A stretch of DNA of 64,000 nucleotides. It comes from Vibrio sp. FE10. GTDB taxonomy: Bacteria > Pseudomonadota > Gammaproteobacteria > Enterobacterales > Vibrionaceae. The translations under genes and the position numbers were made by a program. Positions within the stretch are counted from its first letter, which is position 1, and every line of letters begins with the position of its first letter. The DNA lies in contig NZ_AP028067.1 in the NCBI RefSeq assembly GCF_030297155.1, positions 2,542,001 to 2,606,000 of the forward strand, in the 5' to 3' direction. A model generated the notes under the pieces. That model did not search any database, was not told where the DNA came from, and worked only from the letters and a program-made list of their open reading frames with translations. Shown piece after piece: positions 1-8,969 of the stretch.

Positions 1-1601
1 ACCGTGCTCTAGGTCAAATCAAGCAAATGGCAGCGACTTACGGCTTCGATATCTCTGAGCCAGCTCAATCTGCTCAAGAAGCTATCCAGTGGACTTACTT
101 CGGCTACCTAGCTGCTGTTAAATCTCAAAATGGCGCTGCAATGTCTCTAGGTCGTACTTCGACTTTCCTAGACATCTACCTAGAGCGTGATATCGCTGCT
201 GGTAAAATCACAGAAGACCAAGCTCAAGAAATGATCGACCACTTCGTAATGAAGCTGCGTATGGTTCGTTTCCTACGTACTCCTGAGTACGATGAGCTAT
301 TCTCTGGCGACCCAATCTGGGCAACAGAGTCTATGGGCGGTATGGGCATCGACGGTCGTACGCTAGTAACGCGTTCGAACTTCCGTTTCCTTAACTCTCT
401 ATACACAATGGGTCCTTCTCCAGAGCCAAACATCACTGTTCTTTGGTCTGAGCAACTGCCTGACGGCTTCAAACGTTTCTGTGCGAAGGTATCTATCGAT
501 ACTTCTTCTATCCAGTACGAAAATGATGACCTAATGCGCCCTGACCTTGATTCTGATGATTACGCAATCGCTTGTTGTGTATCACCAATGATCGTTGGTA
601 AGCAAATGCAGTTCTTCGGCGCTCGTGCTAACCTTGCAAAAACTATGCTTTACGCAATCAACGGCGGCGTTGATGAGAAGCTTAAAATGCAAGTTGGCCC
701 AGTTGGCGACAAGATCACTGACGAAGTACTTAACTACGATGACGTAATGGGTCGCCTAGACACATTCATGGATTGGTTAGCTAAGCAATACGTGACTGCG
801 CTAAACAGCATCCACTACATGCACGACAAGTACAGCTACGAAGCGTCTCTAATGGCTCTTCATGACCGTGACGTTCGTCGTACTATGGCTTGTGGTATTG
901 CTGGTCTGTCTGTTGCTGCTGACTCACTGTCTGCAATTAAGTTTGCTAAAGTGAAGCCAATCCGTGATGAAGACGGTATCGCAACTGACTTCGAAATCGA
1001 AGGCGATTACCCTAAATACGGTAACAACGACTCTCGTGTAGATGATATTGCTTGTGAACTAGTTTCTACGTTCATGAACAAGATCCGTAAGCTTAAGACT
1101 TACCGTAACTCTATCCCTACACAGTCAGTTCTTACTATCACGTCTAACGTGGTATACGGTAAGAAGACAGGTAACACTCCAGACGGTCGTCGTGCTGGTG
1201 CTCCTTTCGCTCCTGGTGCTAACCCAATGCACGGTCGTGATGAGAAAGGTGCTGTAGCTTCACTAACGTCTGTAGGTAAACTACCGTTTGCTGATGCTCA
1301 AGATGGTATCTCTTACACATTCTCTATCGTGCCAAACGCACTAGGTAAAGAAGAAGATAGCCAACGTTCTAACCTTGCAGGCCTAATGGATGGTTACTTC
1401 CACCACGAAGCTGGCATTGAAGGTGGTCAACACCTTAACGTGAACGTTCTTAACCGTGAAACTCTAGAAGACGCAGTTAAGCACCCTGAGAAATACCCTC
1501 AGCTAACAATCCGTGTTTCTGGTTACGCTGTACGCTTCAACTCTCTGACTACAGAGCAGCAAGCTGACGTAATCGCACGTACATTTACTGAGTCTCTATA
1601 A
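1..1601 (+). CDS. pflB: Formate C-acetyltransferase (pyruvate formate-lyase), 5'-truncated by window edge
   Basis: Cytosolic glycyl-radical enzyme converting pyruvate and CoA to acetyl-CoA and formate in anaerobic growth. The reading frame is open to the window edge (first full codon at 3), so the visible 533 or so residues are the C-terminal two thirds of a protein that is normally about 760 residues. The adjacent catalytic cysteines are seen as ACCVSPM (codons 573-578) and the radical glycine in RVSGYAV (Gly codon 1521-1523), so the enzyme looks intact. The internal ATG at 27 is not the real start. Codon use is strongly biased, as expected for a highly expressed gene. A strong terminator follows, so pflA downstream has its own transcription or depends on read-through. 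Confidence 0.97.
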   Translation, partial: RALGQIKQMAATYGFDISEPAQSAQEAIQWTYFGYLAAVKSQNGAAMSLGRTSTFLDIYLERDIAAGKITEDQAQEMIDHFVMKLRMVRFLRTPEYDELFSGDPIWATESMGGMGIDGRTLVTRSNFRFLNSLYTMGPSPEPNITVLWSEQLPDGFKRFCAKVSIDTSSIQYENDDLMRPDLDSDDYAIACCVSPMIVGKQMQFFGARANLAKTMLYAINGGVDEKLKMQVGPVGDKITDEVLNYDDVMGRLDTFMDWLAKQYVTALNSIHYMHDKYSYEASLMALHDRDVRRTMACGIAGLSVAADSLSAIKFAKVKPIRDEDGIATDFEIEGDYPKYGNNDSRVDDIACELVSTFMNKIRKLKTYRNSIPTQSVLTITSNVVYGKKTGNTPDGRRAGAPFAPGANPMHGRDEKGAVASLTSVGKLPFADAQDGISYTFSIVPNALGKEEDSQRSNLAGLMDGYFHHEAGIEGGQHLNVNVLNRETLEDAVKHPEKYPQLTIRVSGYAVRFNSLTTEQQADVIARTFTESL

Positions 1602-1633
1602 GCTCACGCTAAATAGATAAGTAAAATAATATT

Positions 1634-1660
1634 AGCCCCGCCAATGTGCGGGGCTTTTTT
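1634..1660 (+). terminator. Rho-independent terminator after pflB
   Basis: Perfect 8-bp GC-rich stem (AGCCCCGC / GCGGGGCT) with a 6-nt loop, followed by six T residues, 32 bp after the pflB stop. Confidence 0.93.
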
Positions 1661-1803
1661 ATATCACCCAGAAATTTATTATTTCGTCTTCACTATACGA
1701 AACGTCAGATTGAGCAAAAAACCCGTCATCTATTCACTTTTTTTTCACACCTAAACTCTAATTACGGTACTATCTTGGTTCATAATTTAAGAGTAACTGC
1801 TCC

Positions 1804-2805
1804 ATGAAATACCTGCGTTGTTTACCCCTGATCCTTCTCTCTTTTTCATCTTTGGCATCTGAGCGATCTACGCTAACTTTTGCTTTAGATAATGATGGTA
1901 TTTTTGGTGTCGACCAAGACTATACCAATGGCTTATTTCTGGGTTACACATCGTCAAGTATTACGCCATACAATTGGGTGAAACCATTAAGCCTTTCTTA
2001 CTGGGGCGCAAGCTCTCTAGATAAGTGGGAAATCACCATTGGCCACAAAATGTATACGCCTTCTGATATTGAGGTAGAGACACCATCAGCCAATGATCGC
2101 CCTTATGCAGGTTACCTACACACAGAATTCAACTACATCAGCTTACACCCACAACAAGCCCAACGTTTTAATATCACCTTTGGTACCACGGGCGAACGCG
2201 CACTGTCTGAAGATGCTCAAAAGTTGGTTCACTCGATCACAAAATCAGATGAGCCTATGGGTTGGGAATATCAGGTTGACGATGAGTGGGCGGGGAGCGT
2301 TGGTTACTTAAGCCATTTCAACCTAATGCGTAATCAAGCATTGGCGAATACTGACTACGAGATCTCTAACGTTTCAGAGATCAATGTGGGTAACTTTAGA
2401 AGTGATATCTCGACTGGCTTTATGTTCCGTTGGGGCACTGACTTAGGTGGTAACTTTGGCGCAGCTAACATCAGCACTGAAAACCCATTTAAAGCTGGCA
2501 TGATTGGCGCATCTAATACGGGTTGGTTTACCTATGCAGGCCTTGAAGGACGTTACCGATTTAACGACCTCACTATCGAAGGCGATCGCTCTGGTGTTGA
2601 CGAATACGCAAATAAAAACAACGAAAATCCTGCTATCTACGATGTGACGTTAGAGAACATCCAAGCGACAGCCGTACTGGGTTTTGCTTGGTATAACCAA
2701 TACGTTGGTGCCTCCTTCGCGCTAACGGCAAAAACACCGGATTACGAAGAAGCGAAAGAATCAATTTACACCACTGGTGGCATAACTATGTTTGCTTTCT
2801 TCTAA
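1804..2805 (+). CDS. LpxR-like outer-membrane lipid A 3'-O-deacylase family protein (DUF2219)
   Basis: Predicted outer-membrane beta-barrel of 333 residues with a signal peptide (cleavage near SLA-SER, residue 19). It carries family hallmarks: an N-terminal LDND, a DYTNG segment (about 39-43), the NDRPYAG box (97-103), and a helix-like stretch ending in QKLVHS whose His143 matches the position of the catalytic His of Salmonella LpxR. By family knowledge LpxR removes the 3'-acyloxyacyl chain of lipid A, changing recognition by host TLR4 and outer-membrane properties. Deacylase activity here is inferred; the family also contains uncharacterised members. It sits between pflB and pflA with terminators on both sides, so it is a separate transcription unit. 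The distance between the pfl genes is unusual compared with enterobacteria. Confidence 0.8.
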   Translation: MKYLRCLPLILLSFSSLASERSTLTFALDNDGIFGVDQDYTNGLFLGYTSSSITPYNWVKPLSLSYWGASSLDKWEITIGHKMYTPSDIEVETPSANDRPYAGYLHTEFNYISLHPQQAQRFNITFGTTGERALSEDAQKLVHSITKSDEPMGWEYQVDDEWAGSVGYLSHFNLMRNQALANTDYEISNVSEINVGNFRSDISTGFMFRWGTDLGGNFGAANISTENPFKAGMIGASNTGWFTYAGLEGRYRFNDLTIEGDRSGVDEYANKNNENPAIYDVTLENIQATAVLGFAWYNQYVGASFALTAKTPDYEEAKESIYTTGGITMFAFF

Positions 2806-2846
2806 CCACCAGCAAGGGCTTTTGTCCTTTACTTTTCCAGTTTAAT

Positions 2847-2884
2847 AAAGGCAATCATCTTCACAGGTGATTGCCTTTCTTTTT
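2847..2884 (+). terminator. Terminator after the lpxR-like gene
   Basis: 11-bp stem AAAGGCAATCA / TGATTGCCTTT followed by CTTTTT; it isolates the gene from pflA, which starts at 2970. Confidence 0.85.
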
Positions 2885-2969
2885 AAAGACCTCGTTACCA
2901 TTTGACCCTATTTTATGTACCGTTTTTGTAATAAAATAAACGGTATAAATTCCTCTACGAGAATAGCTC

Positions 2970-3710
2970 ATGTCTACAACTGGTCGCATTCACTCATTCG
3001 AATCTTGTGGTACCGTCGATGGCCCTGGTATCCGCTTCATCGTGTTTCTTCAAGGCTGCTTAATGCGTTGTATGTACTGCCATAATCGCGATACATGGGA
3101 TCTTCATGACGGAAAGGAAGTAACGGTCGAAGAGATCATCAGCGAAGCAAAATCATACCGTCACTTTATGAAAGCCTCTGGTGGTGGTATCACCTGTTCT
3201 GGTGGCGAAGCGATGCTACAACCTGAGTTTGTTCGTGATTTTTTCCGCGCAGCTCAAGCTGAAGGCATTCACACTTGTCTTGATACTAATGGCTACATTC
3301 GTAAGCACACAGAAGTGATTGATGAAGTACTCGAAGCCTCTGATCTAGTGATGCTTGATCTTAAGCACATGCGAGATGAGATTCACCACGATTTCATTGG
3401 TGTATCGAATAGACGAACTCTGGATTTTGCACGCTACCTACACAAAATCGGTAAGAAGACTTGGATTCGTTATGTGATTGTTCCTGGCTACACGGACACG
3501 CCTGAAGATGCTCATCTTCTTGGTGAATTCATCAAAGACATGGATAACATCGAGAAAGTAGAACTGCTTCCATACCACAAACTTGGTGCTCATAAATGGG
3601 AAGCGCTGGGTTACGACTACCCGCTTGAAGGCACAAACCCGCCAAGCAAAGAGAAAATGGACGAGATTGTTGCTGTCCTTAGTCAGTACCATTCAAACGT
3701 AAAATACTAA
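2970..3710 (+). CDS. pflA: Pyruvate formate-lyase-activating enzyme (radical SAM)
   Basis: Radical SAM activase that uses a [4Fe-4S] cluster, S-adenosylmethionine and reduced flavodoxin to place the glycyl radical on PflB. The cluster-binding C-x3-C-x2-C is seen as CLMRCMYC (Cys30, Cys34, Cys37). The SAM-binding GGE motif follows as SGGEAM near residue 80. At 246 residues it matches the E. coli protein in length, and the start is the only ATG consistent with the conserved N-terminus [11 protein letters not shown]. It lies 1.37 kb after pflB, separated by an outer-membrane protein gene with its own terminator. A terminator follows at 3754. Confidence 0.96.
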   Translation: MSTTGRIHSFESCGTVDGPGIRFIVFLQGCLMRCMYCHNRDTWDLHDGKEVTVEEIISEAKSYRHFMKASGGGITCSGGEAMLQPEFVRDFFRAAQAEGIHTCLDTNGYIRKHTEVIDEVLEASDLVMLDLKHMRDEIHHDFIGVSNRRTLDFARYLHKIGKKTWIRYVIVPGYTDTPEDAHLLGEFIKDMDNIEKVELLPYHKLGAHKWEALGYDYPLEGTNPPSKEKMDEIVAVLSQYHSNVKY

Positions 3711-3753
3711 TACTGCTACAGTTCGAATAAAGACGGTGCTCAACCTCTATTTT

Positions 3754-3785
3754 AAACGCCTCAATTTCGATTGGGGCGTTTTGTT
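3754..3785 (+). terminator. Terminator after pflA
   Basis: 11-bp stem AAACGCCTCAA / TTGGGGCGTTT (one G-T pair), followed by a T-rich run. Confidence 0.85.
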
Positions 3786-3948
3786 TTATGGTTCAAACTA
3801 TCCTTTCACTTTTCTTTACAACTTTTGTTTATCAATTCAAAAAATCATATTAAATCCGTGTTGAGATCATGTTTCCACTCGTAGGAATGCTGTTACTCTT
3901 ACTGCAACAAAAGAATACAACATTTAGTTTTTTAGTGAGGCTCCTCCC

Positions 3949-4449
3949 ATGGAAATGACCAATGCTCAGCGTCTAATTCTATCAAATCAATATTACCTAA
4001 TGTCTCAAATGGATCCTGAGAACTCAGCTAAATACCAACGTCTGCAAACGGTTGTAGAGCGCGGTTACGAACTTCAAATGCGTGAACTGAACAAAGAATT
4101 TGGTTGTTTGACTGAAGCAGAATGTCGCGAAGTTATCGACATCATGGAGATGTACCATGCCATGCAAGAGTCGAACAAAATGCTAGCAGAACAAGAGCGT
4201 GCTGAAGTTGATCAACGCCGCCTACAGTTCCTAGGTTTTGATATCGCTTCTGAAGCACAAATCGTACATTACGTGCGTTTCCTTGTTGATTCTGAAGGTC
4301 TTTACCCTCAATTCGACAAAGCAGATCACCACTTCAACAGCCAAATGCCAATGCTAGATAAATACCGCCGTATGCTAACTACATGGCGCAATTGCCCTCG
4401 TCAGTATCACCTATGCGCGACAGAGCTATCTCAAATCTTTAACGCTTAA
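3949..4449 (+). CDS. yfbU: YfbU family protein (UPF0304)
   Basis: Soluble 166-residue protein, closely similar along its whole length to E. coli YfbU (shared openings [26 protein letters not shown] and DIMEMYHA). The molecular function is not established; toxicity on overexpression has been reported in E. coli. No signal peptide or membrane segment is visible. The start is preceded by GAGGCTCC, a reasonable ribosome-binding site. In E. coli yfbU neighbours yfbV and ackA; here yfbV-ackA lie about 59 kb away at the other end of the window, so that link has been broken. A shared bidirectional terminator separates it from the convergent porin gene. Confidence 0.93.
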   Translation: MEMTNAQRLILSNQYYLMSQMDPENSAKYQRLQTVVERGYELQMRELNKEFGCLTEAECREVIDIMEMYHAMQESNKMLAEQERAEVDQRRLQFLGFDIASEAQIVHYVRFLVDSEGLYPQFDKADHHFNSQMPMLDKYRRMLTTWRNCPRQYHLCATELSQIFNA

Positions 4450-4490
4450 TACGTTAAGACATAAGCTTTAACTTGGCTTATAACAGTTTC

Positions 4491-4526
4491 AAAAAAAGGG
4501 TTACTCATCATGAGTAACCCTTTTTT
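4491..4526. terminator. Bidirectional terminator between yfbU and the OmpV-like gene
   Basis: Near-perfect stem AAAAAAGGGTTACTCA / TGAGTAACCCTTTTTT with a 3-nt loop. The A and T tracts on either side serve both convergent genes. Confidence 0.93.
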
Positions 4527-4559
4527 AATGTTCGTATATAAACAGACAAACCAAAATAA

Positions 4560-5315
4560 CTAGAAGACGTAAGCAACACCGACGTTAGCAGCCATGTTAA
4601 TGCCACTTTCAAGTATTGGGCTGTTCTCAATATCACCTTCAAGGTTGGTATAGCGAACACCGCCAGTCACTCGGATATTTGGCGTTACATGTAAATAACC
4701 ACCTAAACCAATAAAGTACTGACCGTCCCAGTCTGCATCGAATTCATCCAAATTGGTTCTCGCCGCTTCTGCTGAGCTCACTCCATACAGGTGATTATTC
4801 AAGCGCTCACTGTTATAGGCATACCCAATAGAAGGGGTAATCGCCCAACCATTGCGACGAAGCGGTAAACGCCATGCCGCTTCCGCATAGATACCATTAT
4901 GCCTAAACCCTAAGTCAGAGCCTGCTGTCGCTTCAAACATCCCCACCAAGGTGATCACTTGGTAACTGATACCACCTAACACTGATGCTTTACGTTCATC
5001 TAATTTTTGAATATCAACGTTATCAGAATCACCCGGCTTTAATGTTCTCGAATCATAAACCGCTCGAAACACAATATTTTGTGGGGAGCCCGCTGGAAGT
5101 AAGCGATAACCCGCGCTGAATCCACGCATGAAAAAGTGCTCGCCTTCATAGCCAACCATAGGGATGACCGCTCGATTTGAAGGAGTATCTTTATAGACCG
5201 CTGGAGAATAAGAAGCTGCAACGCCAAGTGACCACTGTGAGATTCTCGCGTGTACGTTTGTCGTTACTAATATTGCGGCACTGATGACGACCGTTTTTAA
5301 CCAATTATTCTTCAC
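4560..5315 (-). CDS. MipA/OmpV family outer-membrane protein
   Basis: Predicted 251-residue outer-membrane beta-barrel with a signal peptide (cleavage near VHA-RIS, residue 23) and a C-terminal strand ending in aromatic Phe (VGVAYVF), as expected for Bam-dependent insertion. The pattern of alternating strands (PMVGYEGEHFF, GIYAEAAWRLP, TPSIGYAYNSE, YFIGLGGYLHV, VTGGVRYTNLEGD) is typical of the MipA/OmpV family, named after V. cholerae OmpV and E. coli MipA. The exact role is uncertain: OmpV is an immunodominant porin-like protein, MipA a scaffold for murein enzymes. Translation starts at a GTG (5313-5315) preceded by GAGAAA. Transcribed divergently from yeaG. Confidence 0.85.
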   Translation of the reverse strand: MKNNWLKTVVISAAILVTTNVHARISQWSLGVAASYSPAVYKDTPSNRAVIPMVGYEGEHFFMRGFSAGYRLLPAGSPQNIVFRAVYDSRTLKPGDSDNVDIQKLDERKASVLGGISYQVITLVGMFEATAGSDLGFRHNGIYAEAAWRLPLRRNGWAITPSIGYAYNSERLNNHLYGVSSAEAARTNLDEFDADWDGQYFIGLGGYLHVTPNIRVTGGVRYTNLEGDIENSPILESGINMAANVGVAYVF

Positions 5316-5357
5316 TTTCTCTACCTATTTTTTAAGCAATTTTTGATAACGTCGCGC

Positions 5358-5387
5358 ATTATATGGCATTCCATTCCAAAAAATCAA
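5358..5387 (-). promoter_or_regulatory. Candidate sigma-70 promoter for the OmpV-like gene
   Basis: Reading leftward, TTGATT and a perfect TATAAT are separated by 18 bp, about 45 bp upstream of the GTG start. Pattern only, no experimental support. Confidence 0.45.
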
Positions 5388-5669
5388 TAAGACTCAGTGA
5401 TACATCTAATACACACAAATCCACAGCAAGAATTATAAAACGTCCTAAAATCACAAAACAAACGGCTAGCTAACCTCGAATACAAAATAATTTGATTCGA
5501 CTTGCCTCAAGTTGCCTATTGCTTTCGTAAGCCTATTCACACGCAAAATTGTAAATAAATACATAATTGTTAAGCAAAATTGTGGAAGCGGGTCTAATCT
5601 TAAAATGTAGGGAGAGCCTATTTTTCAATCGCTCATCAGTTTTGACTGGTTAACAAGGGGAATGTGACT
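5388..5669. other. Intergenic region between divergent OmpV-like gene and yeaG
   Basis: AT-rich and without a convincing ORF. It must hold the yeaG promoter; in E. coli yeaGH is sigma-S dependent, but I could not identify a clear -10/-35 pair here. The sequence AAGGGGAATGTG just before yeaG contains its ribosome-binding site. Confidence 0.4.
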
Positions 5670-7604
5670 ATGAGTATTTTTGACCACTATCAATCACGTT
5701 ATGAAGCAGCCAAGGAAGAAGAGCTCACATTGCAAGAGTTCTTAGGGCTGTGTAAAGACGATAAAAGTGCTTACGCTAACGCTGCTGAGCGCTTACTACT
5801 GGCCATCGGCGAACCGGAGGTTATAGACACCGCTCAAGACCCCCATCTAAGTCGTATTTTCTCGAACCGTGTCATATCGCGCTACAGCGAATTTAAAGAC
5901 TTCTATGGCATGGAAGATGCGATTGAACAGATTGTTTCTTACCTAAAACACGCAGCACAAGGCTTAGAAGAACGTAAACAGATCCTTTACCTACTTGGCC
6001 CTGTGGGTGGTGGTAAATCATCCCTTGCTGAAAAGCTAAAAGCACTGATGCAAAAACTGCCAATCTATGTGCTGTCTGCTGACGGTGAGCGAAGCCCTGT
6101 AAATGATCACCCCTTCTGTCTGTTCGACGTAAATGAAGATGGCGATCTTTTGAAAAAAGAGTACGGAATAGAGAAGCGCTACATACGCTCTATCATGTCA
6201 CCTTGGGCTGCTAAACGCCTCCATGATTTCGGTGGTGATATTTCTAAATTCAAAGTCATCAAGCTGCGTCCTTCGATTCTCGACCAAGTTGCGATCGCGA
6301 AGACAGAACCGGGTGATGAAAACAACCAAGATATCTCTTCACTTGTAGGTAAAGTCGATATTCGTAAACTTGAGCACTTCTCTCAAGATGATCCGGATGC
6401 CTACAGCTACTCAGGTGCGCTGTGTAAAGCTAACCAAGGTGTGATGGAATTTGTGGAAATGTTCAAAGCGCCAATCAAAGTCTTGCACCCACTACTGACC
6501 GCCACGCAAGAAGGTAACTTCAACGGTACCGAAGGGCTTTCTGCGCTGCCGTTTGATGGCATGATTTTGGCTCACTCGAATGAGTCAGAGTGGCAAACCT
6601 TCCGTAACAACAAGAACAACGAAGCCTTCCTTGACCGTGTCTACATTGTAAAAGTCCCTTACTGTCTACGCGTCTCTGAAGAAGTGAAGATCTACCAGAA
6701 ATTGCTTGAGCACAGTGAACTCTCCAATGCACCATGTTCACCAAGTACACTCGCTCTGCTATCGCAATTCAGCATCCTTTCGAGACTGAAAGAACCTGAA
6801 AACTCTTCTCTGTTCTCAAAAATGCGTGTTTACGATGGTGAAACCCTGAAAGACACAGATCCAAAAGCGAAGAGCTACCAAGAATACCGAGATTATGCTG
6901 GCGTTGATGAAGGCATGTCTGGGCTATCAACGCGTTTCGCCTTTAAGATTCTGTCCCGCGTGTTCAACTTCGACCAAGCCGAAGTGGCAGCAAACCCGGT
7001 TCACTTGTTCTACGTTATTGAACAACAAATCGAACGTGAGCAGTTCCCTCAAGAAACCGCTGAGAAATACCTTGAGTTCTTGAAAGGATACTTAGTACCA
7101 CGTTACGTAGAGTTTATCGGTAAAGAAATTCAAACCGCTTACCTAGAGTCTTACTCTGAGTACGGACAGAATATCTTCGACCGCTATGTGACCTACGCTG
7201 ATTTCTGGATTCAAGACCAAGAGTACCGAGATCCAGAAACAGGACAGCTATTTGACCGTGCTTCTCTGAATGGTGAACTAGAGAAAATCGAGAAAACAGC
7301 TGGGATCAGTAACCCTAAAGACTTCCGAAATGAGATTGTGAACTTTGTGCTTCGTGCCAAAGCCAACAATAACGGTCAAAACCCCGTTTGGACGAGCTAT
7401 GAGAAACTGCGCACTGTGATTGAGAAGAAAATGTTCTCCAACACAGAAGAGCTACTTCCTGTTATTTCGTTCAATGCTAAGACCTCAACGGATGATCAGA
7501 AAAAACATGACGACTTCGTTGCTCGTATGATGGAAAAAGGCTACACCGAGAAACAAGTTAGACTGCTATCCGAGTGGTACCTAAGAGTTCGTAAATCCTC
7601 ATAA
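5670..7604 (+). CDS. yeaG: PrkA-type serine protein kinase YeaG
   Basis: Cytosolic AAA+-like serine kinase of the PrkA family, 644 residues, nearly collinear with E. coli YeaG. The N-terminal AAA+ region has a Walker A motif GPVGGGKSS (residues 110-118); the C-terminal PrkA kinase domain includes the conserved SYSEYGQNIFDRYV block. An in-frame GTG lies 6 bp upstream, but ATG 5670 is preferred because AAGGGGA then has correct spacing and the N-terminus MSIFDHYQSRYEAAKEEE aligns with E. coli. First gene of yeaG-yeaH-ycgB, all co-directional with short gaps. In E. coli YeaG/YeaH respond to nitrogen starvation and stationary phase; its substrates are not known. Confidence 0.95.
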   Translation: MSIFDHYQSRYEAAKEEELTLQEFLGLCKDDKSAYANAAERLLLAIGEPEVIDTAQDPHLSRIFSNRVISRYSEFKDFYGMEDAIEQIVSYLKHAAQGLEERKQILYLLGPVGGGKSSLAEKLKALMQKLPIYVLSADGERSPVNDHPFCLFDVNEDGDLLKKEYGIEKRYIRSIMSPWAAKRLHDFGGDISKFKVIKLRPSILDQVAIAKTEPGDENNQDISSLVGKVDIRKLEHFSQDDPDAYSYSGALCKANQGVMEFVEMFKAPIKVLHPLLTATQEGNFNGTEGLSALPFDGMILAHSNESEWQTFRNNKNNEAFLDRVYIVKVPYCLRVSEEVKIYQKLLEHSELSNAPCSPSTLALLSQFSILSRLKEPENSSLFSKMRVYDGETLKDTDPKAKSYQEYRDYAGVDEGMSGLSTRFAFKILSRVFNFDQAEVAANPVHLFYVIEQQIEREQFPQETAEKYLEFLKGYLVPRYVEFIGKEIQTAYLESYSEYGQNIFDRYVTYADFWIQDQEYRDPETGQLFDRASLNGELEKIEKTAGISNPKDFRNEIVNFVLRAKANNNGQNPVWTSYEKLRTVIEKKMFSNTEELLPVISFNAKTSTDDQKKHDDFVARMMEKGYTEKQVRLLSEWYLRVRKSS

Positions 7605-7686
7605 CCAAACTGTATTGAGCTGTTCAAGTGAGCAGCTCGTACATAATAAAAAGTAGGATCGTGACATCAGCTGAGAGGGAGTTCTT

Positions 7687-8958
7687 ATGGCACAATTTAT
7701 CGATCGGAGGCTCAATGGCAAGAATAAGAGTGCTGTAAATAGACAGCGCTTCTTAAGACGCCATAAAGAGCAAATCAAAGAATCTGTGGCCGATGCAGTC
7801 AACCGACGCTCAATCACCAATACTGAAACGGGTGAAGACGTTACTATTCCTCATAAAGACATCAAAGAGCCTAGCTTTCACCAAGGTCAAGGCGGCATAA
7901 GAGAGCGCGTTCACCCTGGTAATGACCAGTTCATCACAGGCGACAAGATCGAACGCCCTAAAGGTGGCGGTCAAGGTGGCGGTTCAGGTCAAGGTGACGC
8001 AAGCCCTGATGGCGAAGGCCAAGACGAATTTACCTTCCAAATATCAAAGGATGAGTACCTAGACATTCTCTTTGAGGATTTGGCTCTACCTAATCTAGAA
8101 AAAAATCAGGTCAACAAAATCACCGAATGGAAGATACACCGCTCTGGTTACCAAAGTGCGGGGATTCCATCCAACATCGCCATTGTCCGCTCTCTACAAC
8201 AATCTCTAGCTCGCAGAACGGCGATGACAGCGGGTAGAAAGCGTGAATTGAATGTACTGATGGAGCAGCTCGACCAAGTTAAAATGACTGAGCCTGCACA
8301 ACCCTTTGAAGAAACACGTCTAAAAGAAGAGATCGCCGAACTGCGTAAACGCATTGAGAGCGTGCCATTCATTGATACCTTCGATTTACGCTACAAAAAC
8401 TATGAGAAGCGCCCTATTCCATCTAGCCAAGCGGTCATGTTCTGCTTAATGGATGTGTCGGGTTCAATGGACCAAGCAACCAAAGACATCGCTAAGCGCT
8501 TTTATGTGCTGCTCTACCTGTTCTTGAACCGTACTTATGAAAACGTCGATGTGGTGTTTATTCGTCACCATACTCAGGCTAAAGAAGTCGACGAGCATGA
8601 GTTCTTCTATTCGCAAGAGACTGGTGGCACCATCGTTTCTAGTGCACTGAAATTAATGAAAGAGATTGTCGCAGACCGTTATCCTGCTAATGAGTGGAAT
8701 ATCTACGCTGCACAAGCTTCTGATGGAGATAATTGGGCTGATGACTCCCCTCGCTGTAAAGAACTGCTGGTCAATACGTTATTACCGACTTGCCAATATT
8801 ACTCTTACATCGAGATTACGCGCCGTTCACACCAAACACTTTGGCATGAGTACGAGAAGCTAGAAGCGAGCTTCGATAACTTCGCCATGAAGAACATTAA
8901 AACGGTGGATGATATTTTTCCTGTGTTTAGAGAACTGTTCCAGAAAGAGACAGCGTAA
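7687..8958 (+). CDS. yeaH: YeaH/YhbH family VWA-domain protein (UPF0229)
   Basis: 423-residue cytosolic protein matching E. coli YeaH in length and order. The N-terminal basic segment ([19 protein letters not shown]) is followed by a Gly/Gln-rich flexible linker (about 93-112) and a C-terminal von Willebrand A-like domain with a MIDAS motif DVSGS at residues 256-260. Genetic linkage to the PrkA kinase upstream and SpoVR downstream is widely conserved in proteobacteria; the biochemical role is unknown, possibly a partner or substrate of the kinase. GAGGGAG sits 6 bp before the ATG. The 82-bp gap from yeaG has no terminator, so co-transcription is likely. Confidence 0.94.
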   Translation: MAQFIDRRLNGKNKSAVNRQRFLRRHKEQIKESVADAVNRRSITNTETGEDVTIPHKDIKEPSFHQGQGGIRERVHPGNDQFITGDKIERPKGGGQGGGSGQGDASPDGEGQDEFTFQISKDEYLDILFEDLALPNLEKNQVNKITEWKIHRSGYQSAGIPSNIAIVRSLQQSLARRTAMTAGRKRELNVLMEQLDQVKMTEPAQPFEETRLKEEIAELRKRIESVPFIDTFDLRYKNYEKRPIPSSQAVMFCLMDVSGSMDQATKDIAKRFYVLLYLFLNRTYENVDVVFIRHHTQAKEVDEHEFFYSQETGGTIVSSALKLMKEIVADRYPANEWNIYAAQASDGDNWADDSPRCKELLVNTLLPTCQYYSYIEITRRSHQTLWHEYEKLEASFDNFAMKNIKTVDDIFPVFRELFQKETA

Positions 8959-8969
8959 GGGGGCTTGCC

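Noticed and set aside
5664..5669. GTG start for yeaG two codons upstream
   Set aside because: It would leave too little space after AAGGGGA, and the conserved N-terminus begins at ATG 5670.
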